DNA of 64,000 nt from Setophaga petechia (lineage: Eukaryota > Chordata > Aves > Passeriformes > Parulidae). The notes under the pieces are model-generated. The model was not told the origin of the DNA, searched no databases, and saw only the letters and a list, made by a program, of their open reading frames with translations. The stretch is from contig JANCRA010000067.1 in assembly GCA_024362935.1 (NCBI GenBank), forward strand, positions 2,607,921-2,671,920, written 5' to 3'. The position numbers and the translations under genes were made by a program. Shown here piece by piece: positions 48,543-60,063 of this stretch (positions are counted from its first letter, which is position 1; every line of letters begins with the position of its first letter).

Positions 48543-51500
48543 AAACATTTCAGAATAGTGGATATCACATTCAGGATAGTGAAATTCATCAGCCAGCACC
48601 ACACTGGTTTTCAAATGAGAGATTCAGACCTGTACTCATCCCAGTTCAGCCAGGAGCTTACTTTGACTTTTATTCACCCATTACCCCTCTGTGTAAAGTG
48701 GAAATGACACTTGCCACTCCTGCAAAGCACAGATCTGCTAATAGGAAATGGTATGTAAATGCTATTTATTATTGTCATTATTATCATTATTCATGTTAAT
48801 TAGCACTGTGGTGTTTGTTAATTGGTTGTTAATATTATTAAAGAAATTAGCAAGTTATGAATGATAATAATGATAATAATGTGCTAAATTTATTATCTGA
48901 ATAAATAAGATTATTTTCCCTTTTTTTAACTGTTATTTAATGCCTGGCATCAACATGAGGAGCCTCTTCTTCCACCTCTTCCTACTTTTAACATCTCAAA
49001 GCATTCTCAAAGCAAGAATTTCATCATTCTAAATTTTTTCACCTGCAATTTTAATGTGGCATTTAGGCCAAAGGCTTTGACCCAAACACAGGGATTTTCC
49101 CATCCAGGAGTGCTAAAATTGGTCCTGTGCCTCATCCCCTTCTCCAAGGTCTTGTCCCTGCTGAGAAACCACTCAGCTTCCCTGAGACTAAATTGTTGCA
49201 TGCTGCAGCTCAGCTAACAGAGCAAACCCCCAGCAATTTCACCTGGAAATATTCCTGTTGCTTGACATGCTCTAAATAAATCCCAAGAAACCTAAAAATC
49301 TCAATTTGGGCTTCTAAGTTAAATGTGTAAGATCACATGGAGTTGATATTGCTTAGCACAAAGAAAAGAAACTCCAAGATGTGTAACTTTCCTACTGAAA
49401 AGTAGCAGAATTGCACTTTGAGGTTTTTTCCCCCCATTAAAATCCAGAATCTCACTGTGAAACTAAACATTTGCACATGAAACAGATGGAATGGATCCAT
49501 CTGTCATTGTGAAACAATTTGCAGCAAGTAATTACACTGCAAAATCTCCACGGAGTTTGGTGATATGTCAGGCTGAGAGTGATGACTGAACATGAACAAC
49601 TGCAGACAAATTACTCGGGGCACACGTTTTTCTCATCAGCAAAGATAACACAGGATCCACTGGAGGAGGTGAGTGGATGGGGAACAGAGGGATTCTCCAG
49701 GCTGGAAAAAAAGGGATGGATCATTTTCTCTGGATTTGCTGCTGTTGGAGTCTGAGGATTAATTCAACTGCCCTCACAATATCTGCAAGTCAAAAGCCAC
49801 ACCAAGGGAGCTGTGGATTACACACAAATGCTCCACAAATTAGAAAAATGAGATAAAACAGTAGAAAAGTCTTCTTCCATGTGGATTTACTGCATCTAGC
49901 CTGGAATCTTGAATATCCTAAATGTGTTGGTAAGTTGGAACAAGTCTAGAGCAGGGGAATAAAAACAAGGCTTGGACAGGATGTGCTGATAAAAAAGGGA
50001 GGCACTCTTACATCAGCTGCAAATGCCCAGCGGATGGGGATCAATTGTTCAGGGGGCAGCTTGGATTATGAGTGAAATTATAATTAGAGGAAACTAAGTA
50101 AATGAAGAGTCTGATTTATTAATAGTATTTCCAAACACAGGCTGTGTAGTAGATATGAAAATCTCCAAATTCACAAGGACCTGCAAATCTTTGTTTGCAT
50201 TTATTCATGTTTTAGAGTGGAGATGGATGACAAAAACTGTTAGATCACAGATATATGTACTAAAATCAATAAAAAAATGGCCATCTAAACAAAAAGGCAG
50301 AAACTTCATGGATACAGATTTTTAAAAGAAACCCTGCTATATAACAGGACATAAAAATATCCTGAGTTATCCCCTGAGAGATTGGCTGGATGTGACCTAA
50401 AGGGAGTTTTCTGACTCCAGTGTCTATGATTCACCATATAGCACGCTCAGGATTTTCTTACTCCTGGAAACAAAAAATAAACCCAACCAAAAATGACAGT
50501 CCTTTTCCATGGCTGGCTTCAGTTACCAGTCCAGAGCCACACTGTAATTGGAGGCTGAGAGGAATAAAAGAGTCACTTTGAAAGACAAATTCTATTCTCA
50601 GTTCCACCCCTGCAAACTGCCACTGACATCTCTTTTTCCTGAACTGCTCTAAAGTTTATAACAGGAAGCAGAATCTGGCCCCTCACGCAGAAGCCACAGT
50701 GGAGACTCCCCAGTTTTGGGCCAAAATCCACCAATATCTGACTTTTGTCCCAGTCCTAAGCAGACATTGCCTCTGAACTGAAATACAGAGAACACCCAGA
50801 TGTTCTTAATAAAAACCAGGACAATTTGCAGCAGATGCCCAACTAGTGTAGACTCTTAAAAATAAAAAGAGGAAACTATGTCTACTGGAGTTTCTGTAAC
50901 TGATTAAGTCACTGGCTTGGAAAAACAGATCCCTGCTCATGGGTCCAGCTCCCATGCAAGAGCCCAGCAGTGGAAAGAGATCCCCTCTACCATATAATTT
51001 GCAGAATAAGTGGAAAATGGTGTTGGAATCTCTGGGTAACTTATTTTATTTTTAGAGGGCAGGTGGGTAAGAAATAGCTCTTACCTGCCCTGACCTCATT
51101 TACCATTTTGCTACTCCCGAGTCATTTTCCTCACTGGAGAATGGAAAAAATGCTGGAGTGGTGCATAACCATTTTTGAGGGTTTAAATGTCACATTGTTT
51201 ATAGAAAGAAAAAGAAGTGTGAACTAGACACAGAAGCTTATTTATTTTTAGTCCACTCTGTTCTGAATTAATCTGATTTGGGTACACTGATAAGATGCCT
51301 TGACTGAATTCAAGCCTTTTGTAATCCTGTGAATAATGTAAATGATTGTGTTAATTAAAAATAACAAAATTTGTAGTTTGGCAGTAGCAGGAGGATGTAG
51401 CTGACTTCAGCCACATGGGAAGGAGTTAAAATCAAGCTTTGTTTTGTCACACATTTATATCAGATCAGTAAAAAACCTATTGGTAATCACTTTCAAACTG

Positions 51501-51968
51501 CAAATGCAGGTGGGAGTGATACAAGTATCTAACAAAAGCAAGAGAATTTCAAATAATATTCCTTGATCAAACACAAGATTGGCTGTTTAGGACAAAACTT
51601 GTCTTAGGAAAGATGTCCATCCTGCCATCCTCCATCTCCTGTTGAGGATGTGAAATCCTTACAAAGGTAAATTAAATTCCTGAGGTAAATTAATACTTGT
51701 CACTCCTTTGAAAGGTTTAATCAATCTTCTAATTTTCACGATGACTACAATTAAAATATGACTATAAAAACAATTAAGTGGAACAATCCCATTGCATTAA
51801 CAGCTATTTTAATTACCTTTAATTTTTTTTACTGGTTATAGAACCACCACTACAGCACAGAAAAGACAAACTGAACCAAGACAGTATTTCTTTGCTGCTC
51901 CAACTACTCCAAGCTGATTTAAAAAGAAACTGTTTTCTTTTTAATTAAATTTTTAATGGAAAGCATAC

Positions 51969-52130
51969 CTGACAGACATCATAGTGCTCAAACAGGGACA
52001 GCAAACCAATATCACTGCGACTCGTGATGCCTTTCAAAATGGTGATATTGCCATTCCCAGAGTCCAGCTCGATCACATTGTTGAAAACATTGGACACAGC
52101 TTTGCCAGTCAAAAGCAAGTTCACCAGTTC
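51969..52130 (-). CDS. MINDY4: MINDY4 coding exon, [11 protein letters not shown] block
   Basis: This exon is 162 bp, exactly 54 codons, phase 0 at both ends. The acceptor AG is at 52132-52131 and the donor GTATGC starts at 51968. It begins [19 protein letters not shown], continues through [10 protein letters not shown] and [13 protein letters not shown], and ends DVCQ. These blocks are characteristic of the C-terminal half of the MINDY-4 deubiquitinase domain. The frame has no stops and continues into the exon at 41879 across a 10.1-kb intron. Family assignment is by recognition, not by a search. The choice of MINDY4 over MINDY4B rests on overall similarity and is less certain than the family call. 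Confidence 0.92.
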
Positions 52131-52365
52131 CTGTTTGGGACATGTTTGAAATAAAGAGGTAAAGAGGAAAAAAAAAACCAAAAAAACAAAAAAACCAAAT
52201 AGTAGCTGATAGCACAAGACTGATTCAGGATTGATGTGAAGTTACACACGTACATGACTCCCAGTTTATGGATTTGCTTTAGGTTTATGGTTACAATTAA
52301 AATAGATTATAAAAAGATTCCAGATATTTGGTCTAAGTCTCCCAAAATAAAATGAGGAAATTGTA

Positions 52366-52575
52366 AAATCACAGAATATCCTGTGTTGGAAGGGACCCAC
52401 AGGGATCATCCAGTCCAGCTCCTGGCTCTGCACAGACACCCCAACAATCCCACCCTGTTCCTGAGAGCTTTGTCAAAATCCTCCTGGAGCTCTGGCAGCC
52501 TTGGGGCTGTGCCCATTCCCTGGCAAGCCCGGGCAGTGCCCAGCACCCTCTGGGGGAAAAAACCTTTTCCAGCAG
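52366..52575 (-). mobile_element. CR1 LINE 3' end fragment
   Basis: Antisense CR1 with 'cacagaatatcctgtgttgg' at its 3' end, then 'gatcatccagtccagctcct' and 'cctggagctctggcagcctt'. It is the same type as the 6471 copy in the other orientation. Confidence 0.92.
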
Positions 52576-54387
52576 TGGGTTGGACTTTTTGTCCAAAAGG
52601 ATTGATAACTCAGGTTTTGGATTTTATATTTTTCAGATTCTGTGCTGCTTCAGTGTGTAGTTCTGTAGTTCTTCATATCAGGGGATGGTGAGCTCTGTGC
52701 ACAGAGCAGGGAGACAAAACAATTCCTGCTCCAGCTGGGCACCAAGGACAAATGATCCAAATCTCAGCCCAAGAGCACAAACCCCGTGGGCTGGAGAGAG
52801 AAAAACAAGCAGGGTGGGACTGCCTGGGCTAAAGCTGGGATGGGACAATGAACTGCAAGATGCAAATGGAGCAGAGCTGATCCCAGGGAGAGAGCCCGGG
52901 AGCGCTCGTGCATTTTGGGGCCATTTTGGTTCATCTTGGGTGCAGCCCTGGCTGGGCTCTGGTGCTGCCCAAGGTGCATCCATGGAGGCTTTTAATAAAT
53001 CCCTGCTTTATTCTTTAGCTCTGTTTGGTCTCTGTTCTAGGGCAGCCTTCACAAGGTATCAGGATGTAGTGGAAGCTTTGGTAAAGTCCAAATATTAGAG
53101 GACTTTTCAATTTTCATCCTTCTGGAGGAAAACTGCTGATAATTTATTTGCTCTCACATCCAACTCTCAAACACCTCATCTAGGTGCTGTTTTGAGGTTT
53201 TTTTAATGGAAACATTTTGGTGTCTCCTCTTCTATACAATGAAAATACAGCATGAATGGTATAAATTCAAAGCCTGTCCAGTACTACATGACATTTCTGT
53301 ATGTGCTTAGTGATGTATTTTGTATGTTGTACAAGATTTGTTAAACTTTGATTCTTTCTCACTGATTATTTCTGGACGAAAATAGTCTCCTTCAGTAAAA
53401 CATTTACCCATATGGAGCCTGATCATCAAGATATTGATATTTCCTAGAGATGATTGCTGATTATTTCCTCCCCAGCTGAAGCAGGGGTGTGTCAGAGGTT
53501 AAGTACCTGTGAGAGGGTGGGTGGCATTTGCACATGTGAGTGTGCCTGAAGTTCAAGAACAGAGATATGGAATATTTTTCTCAGCTAACATCCCACCAGG
53601 GCCAGCTGGGTGCATGGAAGCAGAGCTAACAGCAGACTGTGCTGCAGCAGTGAACCAGCTTAGTATTAATAAATAACATATGGCTAAAACCAGGAGGGGA
53701 AATAATAAAGTGAAAGTTTCCAGAAAAAATACTGCAAATTACCATGCCCAAAGACATGAATAACTCTGGTATGGCCAGTTTGGAACTGGTTTTAAAAATA
53801 CTGCACACAATTACAGCTCTGTGTTTCTCCTGAAGGATTCCCCAGATTTTATAGGCTTTTACTGATATTTTTAGCACTTTTTTTTACCATCACTGATGTT
53901 CTACCACATTCTTGAGGAACCATTGTGTGGTCACAGTACAAAAGTCCTCTAGCAACAAGAGAGGAACATGAAGTTTGTCTCTGGCAGCCAGAAGGGCAAT
54001 GGATGTGATCCTGGAATCCCTGAGGAGCTGCAGGATCAGACATGGAACCTCAGGCATGTTTCTGAGAGGGCAAGGAGGGAACACAGCAATATTTCAGCAC
54101 TGAAATCAACTTTGGGGAGTCCAAAAAGGGGAAGATGAGAGCAGTGTGAGGACATGGACACATAGGTACAGGCACATACAAGCCAAAAAACCAGCCTGCA
54201 AAGCAGAACCTCTGAAAGCAAAGACAACAATGTGCCAAAACACGAGGAAAAGTAATAAAGGAAGAAGGTGCTTGAGGATATAGGAATAAGGGAAAAAACA
54301 AAAGGAAATTGGTGGAGATTTTATAGCATAAATCTCCACCAATTTATTGTCATAAATAATTCTTTTCCTATACCTAAAAGGGCTGCA

Positions 54388-54680
54388 AAAGAGCTGGAGA
54401 GGGACTTTTCCCAAGGACATGGAGTGATGGGACAAGGGGGAATGGCCTTCAGCTGAAGGTTTAGCTGATATTAGGAAGAAATTCTTTACTGTGAGGGTGC
54501 TGAGGCCCTGGCACAGGTATCCCTGAGAGGATATGGATCCCCATCCCTGGAGATGTTCTAGAACAAGCTGGATGGGGCCTGGAGAAAGCTGAGATAGTGG
54601 ATGGTTGGTAGGGTTGGAACAAGATGAGCTTTAAGGTCCCTTCTAACCCAAACCATGCTGTGATTCCATGACTCTATGAC
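54388..54680 (+). mobile_element. CR1 LINE 3' fragment
   Basis: Plus-oriented CR1 with 'ggctgcaaaagagctggaga', 'gatattaggaagaaattctt' and a terminal TGCTGTGATTCCATGACTC. It ends about 96 bp from the MINDY4 exon at 54777. Confidence 0.92.
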
Positions 54681-54776
54681 TTAAAAATAAGAAAATAAGA
54701 AATCCATCTCTCCCCAGAGGTCAGTTCACAGCAGAGGCACAGGACATCCCCAAAACTGTGGGGTTTTTTAGCTCAC

Positions 54777-54840
54777 CTGGGTGCAGTAGCCGTGGCTGCC
54801 AATCAGGCGGTTGGTGAGCACGTCAAAGTCATTGCGCACC
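54777..54840 (-). CDS. MINDY4: MINDY4 coding exon (partial gene, first exon seen in window)
   Basis: This 64-bp exon starts in phase with the last base of a split codon and encodes 21 residues, from VRNDFDVLTN to the end GYCTQ. It follows a pyrimidine-rich acceptor ending in AG (54842-54841) and is followed by the donor GTGAGC (54776-54771). The segment matches my recollection of the MINDY-4 catalytic domain just before the [11 protein letters not shown] block, and it joins in phase to the next exon. MINDY-family proteins are cysteine proteases that trim Lys48-linked ubiquitin chains. The preceding exon was not found in the 9.1 kb to the right edge, so the catalytic-cysteine exon probably lies outside the window. 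The paralogue MINDY4B is the main alternative, but it is more diverged as far as I recall. Confidence 0.85.
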
Positions 54841-55138
54841 CTGCAGAGGAAAACACAAATTTTAAACCAATCAAATGTCAATACAATTGCTTCTTTTCAT
54901 TCTTTTCATCTCTAAATCTTACTGAAAACTGTTTCTCAACCATAAATATAGCCTTGTATTTTCTGAGTCCTTTCAAGGTGATTTTTTACATGGCAAAAAA
55001 AAAAAAAAAAAGATCTCAACTAAGCCTGTGGGAAGCAGAAGTTTGGTAGAGTTTGAAAGAAGCAACTGTAGAGAAAGAAAAAAAGTCATTATCACCACTG
55101 GTTATAATTTCAGAAATTAGAATTACTGCACTGTCTGT

Positions 55139-55312
55139 GTGACAGAATCACAGAGGGGGTGAGGTTGGAAGGGACCTCTGGAGGTCTCTTTGCCCACCCC
55201 ACCTCTGGTACCTGAAGCAAATTTCCCAGGTCCACATCTGGATGGTTCCTGAATCTCTCTAAGGAGACAGACTCCACAAAGTACCTGGGCAACACATTCC
55301 AGTATTCAAATA
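55139..55312 (-). mobile_element. CR1 LINE 3' end fragment
   Basis: Antisense CR1 starting 'gacagaatcacagagggggt' on the plus strand, with 'ggttggaagggacctctgga' and a 'gtacctgggcaacacattcc' block. Confidence 0.92.
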
Positions 55313-56129
55313 AGATCTGTTATTTTCTATTCCTATCATAAATACTTGCAATATATCCACACAATCTATACACTACATTGTGCATGAAAAAATAAAGAAA
55401 AAAAAAAACTCCAAACACCTCTAGGTGTACACATTTATAATGGTGCTGTGTGCCCCTAATTACATGTTGTGACACCAAAGAGAAAAGTCTGTGAAACTAC
55501 ATTGGCCATAATTAAGGAGTAATGTGTCCCCAACCTAAGTTCATTATCTCATAACTCCTGGAATTCCTGAATTAGTGACTGGTTGATGGCCTAAACCATA
55601 AATGTTGTAACTGTGATCATTTTTTATCCTGAAGATAAAATGGAATTGCAAACATTATTTTACACATGAATAAATGTTTAATCTAGGTTTCAGGAAGATC
55701 AATGTGCTATGTTCTGGGGGAGCTGTGGCAATAAAACCCACTGATTAATTCTATGGGTCATAAAAAGCTATTTTCCTTCAGTATAAAATATGCTGATCTC
55801 AATTGTTTTGACTCCATCCTTATCTTGATATTGTTACTGAGGTAGAGAGAATACTTGAATAATGATCAATAAAAACTTAGTTATTCTATACATATCCAGG
55901 CTCTTCATTCCCATTTGACTTAGCAAATCCATGCATACAAATATCCATGTTTCTTGACAACTGGCACAATTAATTTTGTTTTAAAATGAAAATATTTTGT
56001 TTCTGACAAAGCAGGAGTTGAATTGATGTGGTCAGGGTAAAGCTAGCTGGAAATTTCCCCTTAACATTGATACACATGCTCCATTAAAAATGTATTTATT
56101 AAGTAAAAAGCCAGGATATTTCCTGTCTT

Positions 56130-56680
56130 CATCCCAAACTTTAGATAACTATTTTTCATAGGTTTTCTTTGAATGCCAAAATCAGAATGCAACATATAAT
56201 TCGAGGTTTACAGCCCTAAAAGTATTTAAAATAATTCAACAAAAAATCACAGTCATGGAATCACAAGTCCTGAACTTTAGATAATTATTTTCTCACAGGA
56301 TTTCTTTGGATGCCAAAATCAGAATGTAACATATAATTTCGAGGTCTACAGCCCTAAAAGTATTTAAAATAATTTAAAGAAAGTCACACTCATGAAATCA
56401 CAATTTCCAAACTTTTGGTAATTATTTTTTCACAGGATTTCTTTGGATGCCAAAATCAGAATGTAACATATAATAATTTTGAGGTTTACAGCCCTAAAAG
56501 TATTTAAAATAATTTAAAGAAAGTCAAAGTCGTGGAATCACAGTTCTCAAATTTAAGGTAATTATCTTCTCATAGGACTTCTTCAAATGTAACATATAAT
56601 TTCAAAGTTTACAGCCCAAAAAGTATTTAAAATAATTATGAAAAATGTCATAGTCACAGAATCACAATTCCCATTTTGAA
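56130..56680. repeat. Tandem array of a ~138-bp AT-rich unit, about four copies
   Basis: The anchor CAGCCC(T/A)AAAAGTATTTAA recurs at 56211, 56349, 56489 and 56612, giving spacings of 138, 140 and 123 bp. The last unit lacks about 15 bp. Neighbouring copies also share a TGCCAAAATCAGAATG block. I do not recognise the unit as a known satellite. Confidence 0.93.
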
Positions 56681-56929
56681 AAATGCATTTTATCCCTTTT
56701 GGAAAAATCTGTTTCATCCCTTTCAAAAACACTTTTTTTAAAGACAATTCACAAGTCAGTGTCAGACATAACAAAGTGCCACTGACGTCTCTTGCCTGTG
56801 TGAAATCAAAGGAAAGGCTGGGGAAAGTGTGCCCGTGACACGGAAAACTCCCTCGTGCACCACTGCAAGGCATGGATGGGATGATAAAAATCTTTGGATT
56901 TTGGCCATTTTTCAGTTTTAGCAACGGCC

Positions 56930-57145
56930 TCATCTCGCCAGCGCCGCGGGCAGAATGTCCAACATGCGTCAGTCGGGGACGAGGGGACATACGCCACACA
57001 CAATGGCAGGAAGCTCTAATTCCATCTGAAGGCACAAACAATCTGGGAGTCTGGAGGTGGATCTCAGCTCCTGCAGAAGAAGGACAACATCTGCCTTTGC
57101 AATCAGCCCCGCTGCTGAGGAAACCGACCTCAGGCGTGCGGCCGC
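56930..57145. other. CpG-rich segment next to the minisatellite
   Basis: A local change of composition from AT-rich to CpG-rich, with GCGCCGCGGGC near 56941 and GCGTGCGGCCGCGGG near 57134. It runs directly into the 22/23-bp array. It could be a small CpG island; no promoter or transcript evidence is visible. Confidence 0.5.
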
Positions 57146-57538
57146 GGGATTTACACCTCACTCAACGCGGGATTTACACCTCCGCACAACGCGGGATTTA
57201 CACCTCGCTCAACGCAGGGTTTACACCTCACTCAACACGGGGTTTACACCTCGCTCAACGCGGGGTTTACACCTCCGCTCAACGCGGGATTTACACCTCG
57301 CTCAATGTGGGGTCTACACCTCGCTCAACACGGGGTTTACACCTTGCTCAACACGGGGTTTACACCTTGCTCAACACGGGGTTTACACCTCCGCTCAACG
57401 CGGGATTTACACCTCTGCTCAACGTGGGGTTTACACCTCTGCTCAATGCGGGGATTACACCTCCGCTCAACGCAGGGTTTACACCTCGCTCAACGCGGGG
57501 TTTACACCTCGCTCAACGCGGGATTTACACCTCGCTCA
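57146..57538. repeat. CpG-rich 22/23-bp minisatellite, 17 units
   Basis: Seventeen occurrences of a unit of the form GGG(A/G)TTTACACCTCGCTCAACGC. Lengths alternate between 22 and 23 bp because some units have CTCCGCTC instead of CTCGCTC. Single-base variants (AACACGG, AATGTGG, CTTGCTC) are scattered, and near-identical neighbours suggest local copying. The long plus-strand frames across it (56872-57702 and 57057-57605) come from the repeat and are not genes. Confidence 0.97.
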
Positions 57539-59167
57539 GCACGCTCAGGGCTCCTCTTCCCACCTGCCAAAGGCTCCCCAGCCTCTCGTGTTTGGGGTGT
57601 TTTAGGTGCACCTCATGCTCTGTAAAAATATCAGATGGTCACAATCCTGTGGGTGGTTTTTGCTGGAGTGTGGAGATGTTCACAGGGGACAGGCAAATCT
57701 GAAGAGTTTGTTTGTTCTGCTGTCCTGGCTGTCAGATGTCAATGTCAAATTATGTCTATGGTTTACAGACACAATCTGTAGATCATTATCATCAATATGA
57801 CTCCCCCAGCATGGAATTCTCCATTTATAATTTTTAAATCACTTTAGAACAGAAAGAAAACCCAGTTATTTGAAGCCAGGAGTCTTTTAAGTATCCCACT
57901 GATCATCAGACAACGATTTAAGGTTTGACTCTCTGAATCCCTTTTTAATTTACAGCCCAACACGCCACGTGCTGCCGCAACAGAATTACAGATCAGTAAA
58001 AAGACACTAAAAAGCAACATTGTTAATGGTAAATATTCCTTTCTTGTGCTGGATTATCACTATTTTCCAGTGTTGTGCTAGTTCATATCCCAGCTGGAGA
58101 GTGGGGTAGGAGAATGTTGGCTGCTAGAGCAGAACAGTGGGGTTTGCCTCTCCTGGTAATATTATAAAATCTGTTAAAAAAAAAAAATCCAGACAGAAAG
58201 CAAGATACTGATTTTTAAAATCTCCTGGATAAAGATTTTAAATCAAGCATGTGCTCCATGGGCTTCATTCTTTTTTCAGCAGAAATCATTCCCTGTGCTG
58301 GTATGAATCCAAAAGTTGACAATAAGACTTTGCTAAATTTCAGGTCATTTGCAAATGTCCCAGCTGGGTTTTTAGTTTTACTTTTAAGGTGTGTAATGTG
58401 CTTTATGCCTGCCTGAAACCAGGGAAGACAAGAGTTTGGATTCTAAAATATGTACAGAGTGTGGATGTGTTTTAATATGCTCACAGAACTTAATTTAAGT
58501 TTGGCGAAACTCAGCCCCACATGGTTTATTCACTCTGAGCTGTTCTTTTAAAAAATATTTGTATTAAAGCCTTTTTCCCCCCCACAAAAAAAGTAATTGT
58601 GAAACTTATCCTGAGGGTTAACTGTCCTTTCAGGCCTCATGCAAGCAAACATTTTTTTCTCACATTATTATCACACAAAATAAACACCATTATGTGGTGA
58701 AACCAAAAGATGTGTAAGGTGGCTTCAGAGTAAAACTTAATTCAGAGTAAAATCGTAATAGCAACTGGAGAAATCTCCTCATGACAGAAATCACCAAAAT
58801 ACAGCTGGACCAAACTACAGCTGGTGTGAATTATACCTATATTTTCATGTATTTTATTGCTGCTGGGTTTAAGGCAGAGATGCCTGAAAGTCCTTCCAGA
58901 AAATATCTTTATATATTATAAATTCATTTCCTCTCCACGCTCCTGTTGGTGAATCCGTGTTTATCTTCAGCCTGGCTGTAACTGTTGGTTTCAAGTTCTA
59001 AATAATGTGTTTATAAATAAAGGGTGTTAAGTACTGAAGGTGGACAGATGTTCTGACCAAAGCTTTGACAGCTCTGAATTATCACAGCCACACTGACACC
59101 ATTTGCTGACTTCCAGGCAGTTATTAGAAATCTGCCTAGAAATCAATCCATTCTGGGATATAAAAAT

Positions 59168-59215
59168 AACAACAACAACAACAAAACCCCAAACAAACAA
59201 CAAAAATAAAAATCT
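59168..59215. repeat. (CAA)n A-rich low-complexity sequence
   Basis: AACAACAACAACAAC followed by A-rich CAAA units. Confidence 0.85.
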
Positions 59216-59575
59216 AAAAGCTAAAGACAGATGGACCAAACTTGATGGACCAAACCACCATTTGATAGAAGAAACTGTAATGTCATTACAAACCTTAGCA
59301 CTGATGGTGTGTTGATAAAATATATTTCAGTGATGTGCATGGACTCAAAAAAGCTTTAAAAGCTCATAAATACAAATCCAAAATATAAAATTTTTGAGCA
59401 TTAGATTCTCCAATATAACACAGATTAAGTTTTCCTTAGCAAAAACTAAGTGAAATAAATGCTTTTCAAATGCTTCCCATACATTTACTCTCAATTTACT
59501 TCCAGGAAAATTCTTGACAAGTATTCAATGGAGAATAATTAAATATTGAATACAAAAGTCCCACACAAACTGAAA

Positions 59576-59969
59576 AAGGAATAATCCCAGACTATAACGA
59601 TGTGAGTCAGTTCATGCCGTAGGTATGGCTTGGCTTGATAACAGAACAAAATAAAATAATAGAAAAGAAAAATATAAAAAAAAAAAAAAAATATATATAT
59701 ATATAAAATTATATATAAAAATAATTTATATATTTTTATTTAATATTTATATATATAAAATTTTTAAATAAATAAAAATAAAAATTAAAAATATATATTA
59801 TATATATAATTTATATATATATTAATTATTGTATATTTTTAATATAATAATTATATAAAATTTTTATTTATATTTTTCTTTTCTATTATTTTATTTTGTT
59901 CTGTTATCAAGCCAAGCCATACCTATAGCATGAACTCACTCACATCATGATAGTCTGGGATTACGCCTT
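59576..59969. repeat. 394-bp foldback: 101-bp inverted arms around an A/T spacer
   Basis: Left arm 59576-59676 and right arm 59869-59969 are reverse complements with seven mismatches in 101 positions by my hand alignment and no gaps. The inner ~55 bp (from AGGTATGGCTTGGCTTGATA inward) are identical, and all mismatches fall in the outer half. The 192-bp spacer contains one G and otherwise only A and T, and is itself partly self-complementary. No terminal target duplication is seen. Confidence 0.95.
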
Positions 59970-59970
59970 A

Positions 59971-60063
59971 CATATATATATATACATAAAGTACATATAA
60001 AGTATATATATATAAAAATATATATATATAAAATAAAGTATATATATGTATATATATATATAA
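59971..60063. repeat. (TA)n-rich microsatellite
   Basis: TATATA interspersed with ATACATAAAGTA-like units immediately after the foldback. Confidence 0.9.

Larger units (their letters stand above)
41880..51968 (-). other. MINDY4 intron (10.1 kb)
   Basis: GT-AG intron. It holds a CR1 fragment (43852-44300), a long poly(A) run (about 45043-45074), an ERVL-like LTR with adjoining internal sequence (46545-47340), a small inverted repeat (48501-48542) and AT-rich simple sequence near 48760-48900. The stretch 49000-51968 shows no repeat or exon that I recognise. Confidence 0.8.
52131..54776 (-). other. MINDY4 intron (2.6 kb)
   Basis: GT-AG intron with one minus-strand CR1 3' piece (52366-52575) and one plus-strand CR1 3' piece (54388-54680). 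Nothing recognisable lies between 52.6 and 54.3 kb. Confidence 0.8.

Noticed and set aside
56583..57161. 192-codon minus-strand frame across the CpG-rich flank, considered as an upstream MINDY4 exon
   Set aside because: No MINDY-like sequence, and it runs into the 138-bp tandem array.
56872..57702. 276-codon frame with a repeated 'GFTPRSTRGLHLAQ'-like protein pattern
   Set aside because: The pattern is the 22/23-bp minisatellite translated. Other frames are open too, and no start or splice context supports a gene.
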